Source of the DNA: Staphylotrichum longicolle | Lineage: Eukaryota; Ascomycota; Sordariomycetes; Sordariales; Chaetomiaceae | NCBI GenBank assembly: GCA_019096155.1 | Contig: JAHCVI010000001.1 | Coordinates: forward strand, 1,240,001 to 1,304,000 | DNA length: 64,000 nucleotides | Direction of reading: 5' to 3' | Shown: positions 22,748-31,486 of the stretch, piece by piece | How the letters are laid out: the number at the start of each line of letters is the position of its first letter | How positions within the stretch are numbered: position 1 is the stretch's first letter | Position numbers and translations under genes: made by a program | Notes under the pieces: model-generated | What the model was told of the DNA's origin: nothing | The model's input: only the letters and a program-made list of their open reading frames with translations | The model's database searches: none

Positions 22748-23745
22748 CCACGATCCCAGCGGATTCTATGTATGTACCTAGCCTGTCCCAGTCACTTGTC
22801 GAATGCCTCCCTCGCCCGTGGCCGGTTCCTGGATTTTTGGTCGCAATTGCTCGGTTCGGCCGTTCTCCTCAAGGCGGCGGCGGCTCTCTCCCTGCTGCCC
22901 AACGGTCTGCAGTTCGCATTGGACTCGGGACGAGGAAGGATTCTGTCGGTGGGAGGTGGAAAACCGGCAAAAGGGTTGGTTTCCTGCCAAGGGCTCCTTC
23001 TGCACACGGGTTGTTGGGTTGCTGGTTGAAGGCGGAGCCCTGGATGGGCCATCCCGCCCGTATCTGCATGGAAGACCGGGGGGCGACCCACCCCACGCCC
23101 AGACCTGATTCACCTTGTCGGCTCCCAGGGTCCGAGATATCCTAGGGGCAACCGCCAGAGGAAAGCAACACGGCAGCAGGGGCCCTTTTTCGCTGTCAAA
23201 AACCCCCCGACCTCGCTGCCGGCCGTCACACTTCCGCCCAAAATAGTTAGCCGGACAGTTCGTGCGCAAAATCGCTTCCAGCCCGACTCTTCTGTGGATA
23301 CGAGGCCGACGAGACTATTCCGTTCAAAACACCAGTGGTTCACTCTCTGAGAATTCGGCGGGAAGCCGCGCTGCGCTGCAGCCACCTTCGCGCCATTTCA
23401 CTTCACCGACCTCTGCCCTTGTTAATCTGCGCGCGAACCCGACGTTGTATCTGAAAGCCTCAGCCCAGTGCACGAGGTGTGGTTCAGACATGCGCATCCT
23501 CGCCCAGTTTCAAGTTCTCAGGTCAGGCTCCCACAAACACGGCCATGGTACAGGTTTCACGGGGTCCGATGGCTCGGCGGCAAGTCGATCGGTCACATTC
23601 AGCGGACGATATATGCGGTAATTCCGTCAAAATCGAAGGCCGTTTCTATTCACGGAAGGGTATCCCTCAAAACGCATCAACGCCGCACACATGCCAAGCT
23701 TTTGCCTTTTTAGATCCGGTCGTCTCTCATTCGCTTTTGAAGACT
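22748..23745. other. intergenic region, GT90 / ribosomal protein S22
   Basis: About 1 kb with the GT90 promoter and the S22 3' flank. I see no gene. Confidence 0.6.
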
Positions 23746-24446
23746 CTAGTAGAAGAAGCCGATGATCTTGCCAGCAACGTGCTTGCGGCGGGCCTCCTCG
23801 TGGTCCATGATACCGGCCGAGGTGGTGAGGATGACGTAGCCGAACTGACGGGCAGGGAGAAGCTTGACAACCCACTTCTCGAGCTCGGCCAGGCGGACGT
23901 TGTAGCGGGGGGAGATGACACCGCACTTGTTCATGCTGCAGAAACGCTTAGCCAGAGGTCACGCACAAGTTGAAAGCTCTGGCATGTACTCACCGGCCGT
24001 TGAGCTGGACAACGATCTTGCCGGAGCGGTGGTTGTCGACCTCCTCGAACTCGCCAATGTAGCCTGAAAGGAATCCAGTCAGTTGTTTGTTGCGGGAGAT
24101 TAAACATTGGACATCATTGGTAGTCTCCGAGAACGTGTAAGACCCTCGCATTGGGTTTTGATTTCTCGGCAACTTAAAGGGCTTCGATCGTGGGGCGGGA
24201 AAGATCGTCGCCTAGTTATCATGCCGAACGCGGGGCAGGTCGGGTCGGGATTGCGAGGGTCTTGCACGTCGTCCGGAGACTCCAAAAAGCCACAGGTCCA
24301 CGATGCGACGTACCGTGCTTCTGCATGACCTGCAGGAACTTGACGATGACCTTGGACGAGGGGCGGATCATGACCTGGCGCTTGCCGGCCTTCTCGGCGT
24401 TGTTGATGCTGTTGAGGGCATCGTGCAGGACGGAGGTGCGGACCAT
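23746..24446 (-). CDS. rps22: 40S ribosomal protein S22 (uS8; S15a)
   Basis: Three exons (24314..24446, 23994..24063, 23746..23935) encode 130 aa, exactly the family length. The sequence opens with MVRTSVLHDALNSINNAEK and RQVMIRPSSKVIVKFL, continues with YIGEFEEVDNHRSGKIVV and RMNKCGVISPRYNV, and ends FGYVILTTSAGIMDHEEA...KIIGFFY. It binds 18S rRNA in the body of the small subunit. All introns have consensus donors (GTACGT, GTGAGT). A 5' UTR intron is possible upstream (CTAAC about 24540 and CAG near 24510 on the minus strand) but is not proven. Confidence 0.97.
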
Positions 24447-25101
24447 TTTGGCGGTTGTTGAGCGGTCGGAATGGAGATTCTCAAATCGTCAAGAGGAAAT
24501 GAGGTATCTGCCAGCGTGCCGAAGCGAGTTACGTTAGCCTTCCGAGGCTCGGTGAGCGTGGAGAGTGCCCTCGTCGACAAGTCTCACGAGGGTTCTGCCT
24601 GCTCAGTTGCCGGTGAGAGAGAGCGTATCGAGGGACGGCGTCAGCCACTTCTTCAGCTGCCCCATGATTGCTCTCCTCGGCCTTCGCGAAAGGCGTCTTC
24701 CTGTTGACGAGTCATTTTCCGAGAGGGTTTACATACCTCAATTGTACCTGTGTTGGCCGGTGATGGTTGATCGGTCGGGGAATGGAGGAGCACCGAATCT
24801 CTTCGAGAAAATTCAATGGGCAGCCGAGCTGTGGTGGCCCGTGCATGCAAAAACTTTGCCCTAACGTCGAGCTCTGGTGCTGTGCGCTTGCCCCAACACA
24901 GACTAGCGCATAGTGGAATCGCTGCGACCACACAAAATCCGCGAATTGCGGCCCCAGCCGATTGGGTGGGGCGCGCAGCCCGCACACATTAATCTTGACT
25001 TTCTCGCCGGGGGGTTGAGATTCCTCCACCACACGAAAAACGAATAAATCACCAATTACTCTTCGAGGATCGTAACCGACAGTGCAAACAAAACCGTCAA
25101 G
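24447..25101. promoter_or_regulatory. divergent promoter shared by ribosomal protein genes S22 and S12
   Basis: The two start codons face away from each other across 655 bp. Sequence near 24858-24870 contains gccctaacg, close to the AACCCTAA-type elements known upstream of fungal ribosomal genes. An inverted CCAAT (ATTGG) lies near 24961. Function of these elements is inferred only. Confidence 0.5.
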
Positions 25102-25761
25102 ATGGTGAGAACCCCATCCTCCCCCTCCGAACCACTGGGCTCGCCGTCGCCCTCGATCGATTCACACCCGGTCGACTCGCCTCTAGGCGATCCGCAACCT
25201 CTTCGACCCAGAACACACCCCGCTAACCATGGCTGTCCCCAATCTAGTCGGACGTAGAAGAGAACAACGCCCCGGAGGTCGTCGAGGAGGTTGAGGTGTC
25301 GGCTGATGCCTCCAAGGGCCAGATGTCGGTTCTGGATGCGCTCAAGGGCGTCCTCAAGCTGTCTCTGATGCACGACGGTCTCGCCCGCGGCCTTCGCGAG
25401 GCGTCCAAGGCGCTCGACCGCCGTCAGGCGCACATGTGCGTGCTCAACGAGTCGTGCGAGGAGGAGGCCTACAAGAAGCTCGTCATCGCCCTCTGCTCGG
25501 AGCATAAGATCCCTCTCATCAAGGTCCCCGATGGCAAGCAGCTCGGCGAGTGGGCTGGTCTCTGTGAGTGGGCCCCGGGACTACCGTGAGGTTCGGAGAG
25601 AGGGAAGCTGGGTTACTGACTGGGTTGTGTTTACAGGCGTCCTCGACCGTGAGGGCAACGCTCGCAAGGTCGTCAACTGCTCTTGCGTCGTCGTCAAGGA
25701 CTGGGGTGAGGAGTCGCAGGAGCGCTCCATCCTCCTCAACTACTTCCAGTCTGAGGCTTAA
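25102..25761 (+). CDS. rps12: 40S ribosomal protein S12 (eS12)
   Basis: Three exons: 25102..25104 (the start codon alone), 25248..25563 and 25637..25761, giving 147 aa. The first intron (GTGAGA...TAG, 143 bp) directly follows ATG, and splicing yields MSDVEENNAPEVVEEVEV, the expected acidic N-terminus. Core motifs are VLKLSLMHDGLARGLREA, HMCVLNESCEE and VIALCSEHKIPLIKV. The protein ends VVVKDWGEESQERSILLNYF. It is a component of the small-subunit beak. The frame is intact. Confidence 0.96.
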
Positions 25762-26051
25762 GCGGACCAAGCCTCGGGCGAGGGTAGCGGCATTTTCCCC
25801 TGGGAAAGGATGGAGGAATGGGGATATCATAGAGGGTCTTTGGGGAGGGTTCTCTCTCGGGTCACGACTTCGATAATGGAGACCCTCGGATATACTCTGG
25901 TTCTCGCCGGCTGGCGTTAGGATGGCGGGGGACACGGGAGCCCCTTCACTGCGGCTACCCTTTGCATACGGCATGGGAAACTCGGCGGGACAAAATAAAA
26001 ACAAGTCTCACAACTGGCATTCCGGTTGCCCTCCCAAGCCCCACCACCTTG

Positions 26052-26431
26052 CTACTTGCGCCCCTCGACCATGATAATGTGATACCCAAACCCGGTCTTG
26101 ACCCTCTGAAACGTGGGTTTGTCGACCGGGCTAGGCGGCAGCTCAAACGCCACTTTCTCAAACTCGGGATCCAGATTCCCCTTGGTCTGCCAGCCAAGTG
26201 ACCCTCCTTTGTAAAACTGTGAGCATGTCCACGGCCTGTCTGGAACTCAAAAGAGAGCATAAGAAACCTACCGCGATTCGCCTTGTCCTCCGACATCTCC
26301 CTGGCCACGGCGTCAAACTTTTCGCCGCTGTTAAGCCGCCCCATGGCTTCCTCGCTCTTGGCGAATTTCTCACACTGTTGTGTTTTGTCCTTCTGTAAGT
26401 AGAGTTTCCCATACATCACATGCCCAGGTTT

Positions 26432-26467
<36 letters not shown>

Positions 26468-26695
26468 CGGCGGAGGGGTGAATAAGCTGAGCACGGAAGG
26501 GGAGACCAAAATGACATACGAGAATGTGCCGGACGTTGATGCTCTGGGCGCCCTTGATCTTGGAGGATGACTTGGTGTCGCTGCTGTCGGCGTCGCCTTT
26601 GCCGCCCTTGCCGCCCTTCTTGGACTTGTCGGACTTGTCTGCTTTGCCTTTGCTGTTGTCGCCCTTGGCGGTTTGGCGTCTTTGGACTTGCCCAT
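26052..26695 (-). CDS. pin4: parvulin-type peptidyl-prolyl isomerase Pin4/Par14, one frame break
   Basis: Three exons: 26520..26695, 26272..26374 and 26052..26206. The basic N-terminus MGKSKDAKPP leads into a Lys/Gly/Asp/Ser-rich region only after one base is restored near 26668. The spliced exons then fit a 144-aa protein exactly. The parvulin domain runs from INVRHIL and CEKFAKSEEAMGRLNSGEKFD to GGSLGWQTKGNLDPEFEKVAF and KTGFGYHIIMVEGRK. These have the family's active-site features (His in the first strand, GGSLGW, GFGYHIIMV). Family knowledge: Par14 proteins act in the nucleus and in pre-ribosome assembly, preferring non-phosphorylated sites. The break is a missing C in CCGCC(C)AAG, probably a sequence error. 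Confidence 0.88.
26434..26465. repeat. (TG)n dinucleotide microsatellite inside the pin4 first intron
   Basis: Sixteen perfect TG units lie within the 145-bp first intron of pin4 (26375-26519) and make that intron longer than its neighbours. Confidence 0.92.
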
Positions 26696-27291
26696 GGTGG
26701 GGGGTGGGTGGGTGGTCTGTGTTTTGTAGGGTTATGGCGGAGTAACTGGTGAAGAGAGTATGGTGTTCGTTTGAGTTGAAGGGGTTGTGAGGTCGAGGGA
26801 GGTGATGGTGATGCGTGTTTGGAGTTGAGGGTTGAGTTGCCCCTCCTCGTGTGCGCTGGAGTGGATGGAGGGGTTAGGGTTGAGAGAAGGTAGCCCCTGA
26901 GCAGCATTGCGGATGCTTTGTCTTTGGTTACAAACGTCTCGTGAAAGTGTCACACTTCTGAACTGAATATTTTTACTATTTAAGACTTGAAGAGTACACG
27001 TGGGCCTGAGGATGTCGCTGTGAAGCATCACTTTCCTCCCCTTTCCCGGTGTTATGTTAGGATCCCCAAGGTTTCTTGCTTAGGTGACATTGTTCTTCAG
27101 ACTGTCAATCACGCTCTTCTTCTTCCAGTTCTCTTTTCCCTGCACCTATATTTCCGTCGGCACTGGTGTCGTTACTGGATTGAAACTCACGGCAGCCAAA
27201 CCCTCCGCTTGCTCTCCTCCTTCCGCGGCCTCTTCTTCGCCTCCTTTGGTTCTCTATCAGCCACAACAGCCTCGAGCCTTCTGTACAAGTC
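26696..27291. other. intergenic region upstream of pin4
   Basis: This is the pin4 promoter and the SRA gene 3' flank. The 12-mer GGGTTAGGGTTG at 26871-26882 recurs upstream of MIS12. No gene seen. Confidence 0.55.
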
Positions 27292-28341
27292 CTAGTCATC
27301 CAAGTTGGAAGGCCGGGGTATCTTCATTAGCTCCGTCATGGGTACTTCACCCTCAACTCTCTCAAGGTCCACCTCGAGACGATGATGTCCAGTCGTCTCG
27401 TTGAGTCTTTCGATGTATCTCAGTACTTTCCACCTGACCCTACGCTATAGTCAAACGTCGCAGCAGGACATGGAGAGAAACATACAAGCCATCGTTTCGG
27501 ATGCCCACCGAGGGTGCAAAGTGGCTGCGGAGCAGGTGGCCTCGCAAGACACGAACGTGCTTCCCTGTCTGAGTGATGAGCGCAGGGTGCATGTCGGCGA
27601 GTGTACCCTCGCGGAAATACTTGACTTTGCCATGACCGGTGATGGTTTCCCTGCCGGTGAGAAGTGGCACCGTAGTGACGTTGTCGTCACCCCTATTCGC
27701 GGTCTCATGCTCGGTTCCGACCACACCGTCCTGGCGGGCGCAGGCCATGTCGGGCCACCATCTGCTGCTGCTGTCAGCTTGATAGGTGATACAGACTGAA
27801 GCTCAAGAAAGACGCACTCCCCGGGTTTGAAATCGATTTTGCTCCTGAGGCCAGTATTGGGTACCGCCTTGACCGCACTTGGAATGACTGGTCCCCTCTT
27901 CAGCTGCCACCGCATCGCCAGGTCGTTGAGACGTATCTCATCAATCATCAAGTAATCCGCGCGGAAGCGTGTTCGCCACATCTCCTCCAGCTTCTCGGCC
28001 GCCACAAGGCCGTGGACAAACCTTGGAGGCAAACTAAACGGTCTCTCACCGCATTCGGTCAGTTCGGCAACCAACTTGTCCAGACGCGCCGCCTTGATCG
28101 TTTCAAAATCGAGGGTTGGAGCATCACCCGCCTCCTCGAGCATCGCGAGCTCCAGAAACAAGGACAACCCATCCGCGTTGGGGCCAAAGGTGCCGTGCTT
28201 AGCGAGGGATTCCCTCACCGAGTCGGAGAGCTCCAGCAGAGCAGCGGCTCCCAGGTTGGCGCGTGGGGGTGTGGTTCTGTGCGCATGGGTGAAGCGGTCC
28301 AAGGGGTGGCGGGCTGTGGCATGTGTCAGCCATGCTTCCAT
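27292..28341 (-). CDS. SRA/YDG-domain protein (divergent)
   Basis: Three exons (27818..28341, 27486..27761, 27292..27433) encode 313 aa. The N-terminal half is helical (LDFETIKAARLDKLVAEL, EEMWRTRFRADYLMIDEIR), as in fungal SRA proteins. The donor GTGCGT joins PGE to WWPDMACARQDGVVG, the start of the SRA fold. VRVLRGHLLRSHFAPSVG and IRNDGLWKVLRY follow, where the family has RYDGLY; then LEVDLERVEGEVPM and IPRPSNLDD. SRA domains bind hemi- or hydroxymethylated DNA through base flipping (family knowledge). Here the usual Gly/Asp-rich GGYEDD and GSGGR loops are replaced by GDDNVTT and GRETITGHG, and YDG is NDG, so methyl-cytosine binding is uncertain. Two introns are 56 and 52 bp. The start may lie further upstream in an unrecognised exon. 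Confidence 0.75.
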
Positions 28342-28882
28342 ACCTGTGCTCTATGGGTGCACACACTTGGTATCGCGTCAGTTGCAGTTGAAAGACCCCC
28401 GTTTTCCTAGGACACAGGGGGGAGTTGAACCTCGCTGATACTGCTGATGTGGGTATCCCTCGGATACATCTGCCTCCTTGACTCGTCCAGGAGAACGAGA
28501 GACGGCCAAGATGCATTGCGTTCGGGGTGATCGTGGAACGTCTTGCAGACGTGCTTTCTCAAGGTATGGAAGAGCCCCTTTTCCTTTGGCGAGCTTGTCT
28601 GCCGGCGAAAGCAAAACCAACACATGTTGCCCGGGGCGTTCTTGGATCAAACAATCCGATTCTTCTCACAATGTGGTGAAGAAGTGCTTCCGTCAGAGGC
28701 AAGGTATTCAGGATAGCGATTGGGGGTTTAGGGGATTGGTCGGGTGTCTCTTAAGGTTATCGGATCTTGAGCATTTCCACCAGGGACATGACCGGAGTCT
28801 CAGCCGGCATTTTTTTCTGCGATCGCGTCCAAGTGAACCCACGTCAGGGAAGGAGGAACCCCGTCCTCAAGGTGACTTCCCG
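28342..28882. other. region between the SRA gene and the neurochondrin-like gene
   Basis: This stretch lies upstream of the SRA gene. Two overlapping minus-strand open frames (about 28378-28650) have protein-like composition (one reads KTFHDHPERNASWPSLVLL) and could be an additional 5' exon. I could not join either to the SRA frame convincingly. Confidence 0.4.
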
Positions 28883-30950
28883 TTATCTCAACCCACCTAG
28901 CGTCTCCAACACGTCCTCCAGCGCCTCCTCCAGACCCTTATCCCCCTTCACCTTCCCCCTCAACCGGTTCGCGATCCCCAACACCGCGGTCATCGAGTGA
29001 ACATATCGCTTCCGCATCCCCGGGTGCGCATTCGCCAACAGCGTCGTGACCAACTGCAGCGCCGCAACCTGACACTCCTCCACCACAGCCGTCTGCTTCC
29101 CCTCCGGCACGTACCACGCGGCAACCTTGGTCACCAAGTCCATCCACGCCTCCCTCGTGCCCCCCCCCTCCGCCTCGGCAATCGCCATCAGCACCCTCAC
29201 AATCTCCACCCCTCTCGCCGCCTCCCCCTCGTCGTCATCACCGGCCTTCGACCCCCCACCACCACTCCCCTCCAAAATCCCCACCAAATCCCCCGCCAAC
29301 ACCTCCCACCCGCCATTCCCCAAGACCGCCTCCCGCCCTTTCCTCTCCTCGACAACCCCCTCCAACGCAACCAACACCGCGCCCCTAAAATCCACCCTGC
29401 CCCGCTCGCGCTGCCTATACAGCTCCACCAGCATGTCACACAGCCCGCTGACCTCGCGACGCAGCTCCTCCCCGTCGTCCTCGCGCACCCAGATCGCCAG
29501 CGCCCGCACCGCGGCCAGCACCAGCGGGTCGTCGGCGGCGCTCTCGCTCTTGGAGTCCCACGCGAGCGTCAGGTGCTCGGCGCCCGCGGCCGTGACGGCG
29601 GTGGCGCCGCGGGCGTCCGGGTGCAGGCCCATGGCGCCGGCGACGGAGGCGTCCCAGCGGTCGCGGAGGTACTCGGCCGTGAGGGACATTGTCTCGGAGA
29701 GGGCGGTGCGGAGCTTGAGGAGGAGGTCCGGGGAGGTGGGCCAGGGGTTGGCGGGGTTGTTAGAGGGGGAGTCGAGGGCGCGGAGGAGGTAGCCGACAAA
29801 GTGGGAGATTGTGTTGAAGGCGGAGGTGAGGCGGTGGGAGGTGGAGGGGTAGGATGGCGTGTTGAGGGCGGAGAGGGGGTGGGGAGGGTGGCGCGGAGGT
29901 CGATTAGGAGGAGGTTGATTAGGAGGTAGGAGGTTGGCGTGGAAGTGGATGCGGGTTGTTGGTGGTGGTGGGAGGCGTGGGTTGGGAGGCGAAGAGGAGA
30001 GTAGGGGCCTGGAACGGGTAGGCTTCGAGGAGGGCGGCGGAGAGGTTTGTGAAGGCTTCGCGGGCGGTGGCGGTGGGACGGCTGGCGATGAGAGAGTGGA
30101 TGAAATTCCCGACGGCGGGCAACCATTTTGGGTTGGGTGGTAAGAGCTAGAGGGTTGTCAGTGTTTTATTGGTATGTTGACTTCAGGGGTTACTAACCTC
30201 GGGCTCCAGCCGTGGCAGCAAGCGTGCGAGAAAACTCAAAAGCGTAACAGCGTCGGTCCCCTTGAAGGAGGAAACAAGGCTGGCAACGGTGCTGTCAATC
30301 TTCGACCTCAAGCTGCTCTTGTCTGCGGTCGCTGTCATGGCGTTGAGCCACGCGTACAGCAGAGTGTCCAAGGCAAGGGGTTGTGAGGGTGCAGTCTCGG
30401 TCAGCGGAGACAAGTCGTCGATTGCGGTGAAGATTTTGGCGCCGTCTGGTCGACTCACAAGACTCACTAGAGTCTCGAGGGCCAGGCGGGAAGTGTCATC
30501 TGAACTGTCGTGTTGTCAATACATGCCGAGCTGGATAGAAAACGGGAAGTGTTACCAGTGAAGGAGACAAGCCACGAGCTGCGGAATCCGGTCCAGCAGT
30601 CTGGGATTCTGCCTCGCGTTGTCTGGCAGCAGGACAGCAAAGGTATGGAGCACAGAGACGGCGAGATCCAGCATGTCGTTGGAATCCTTGCGTGAAGGTG
30701 CACCCGATGGCGTCTGCTTGGAGCCGGTCCTGATCAAGCGATCGAGGAACTTGGGCGGGATGCTCTCCCAGAGCCCAACGATGGCCTCCTCATTGCTTCG
30801 CAGCTCTGGTGTGTTGTCCAGAACCGACTTGAGCAGGGCAAGACCGACAAAACGCGATGTGTCGTCCTTTGCACCCAGCAGGGTCTGTATTTTCTGGACT
30901 GAGGGCTGTTCTGGGTTTGAAGGCGCAGTCTCGCTCAATGTCTCGCTCAT
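28883..30950 (-). CDS. neurochondrin-family (DUF1941-type) protein, two frame breaks
   Basis: Three exons: 30556..30950, 30198..30504 and 28883..30146. The protein is an all-helical HEAT/ARM-like repeat protein starting MSETLSETAPSNPEQ and VQKIQTLLGAKDDTSRFVGLAL. The N-terminal opening with LALLKSVLDNTPELR and FLDRLIRTG matches fungal neurochondrin homologues. Later blocks include SYLLINLLLIDLRATLP, TISHFVGYLLRALDS, MSLTAEYLRDRWDASVAGAMGL and a C-terminal helix ending EDVLETLGGL. Cellular function in fungi is not established. Within exon 3 the frame shifts once between about 29950 and 29990 and again near 29880 (a C-rich run in ACCCCC). Conserved sequence continues across both, so I treat them as lost bases. 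The repaired length is about 655 aa. Confidence 0.72.
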
Positions 30951-31486
30951 TTTGGACTTTGAGAGTCGAAAGAACCTTGACCAATGTGACTATGAAATAG
31001 ATCCTGCTCAGTATTCTCTATTACAATCCAAGAAAAGTTGTTCCAACTTGAAGATGACGACTCTCCAGCGGCACCATGATGTGGCCGAGAAACTGTTCGA
31101 AAAAGACTCCTGGGACGCTGAAGCTGTGGATGGGATTTCGTCACAGCATCCATCAATCGTAGTGGTTCTGAGTGGGCTGAAAGCTGCCCGCTGCAGGGCT
31201 GCAGGCGCCTGAAACCGTCCAGATTTGGCCCCTGCAGCTGCAAGGAGTTAAAGCACCTGGGGAGCTCTGGGGCAGCAAATGAAGTACGCACAGGCCACTA
31301 CCTTATTCAGCCCCCAGCCTGGCGATAAGATAACGAACGGACAGCGTCTCGCTGCGGTCGACGGCGACGACACAAGCCACCAGGCCAACCTTGCGCGAGG
31401 TATCTTCGACCACGCGGTGGAGCGAGAGACGGCAACGGTTTCTGGTACACGAGGAGAATGGCGGATACACCATCGCGCCGCCCAGC
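30951..31486. promoter_or_regulatory. divergent promoter region, neurochondrin-like / CLC
   Basis: The starts of the two genes are 536 bp apart on opposite strands. The region contains no other gene. Confidence 0.45.
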
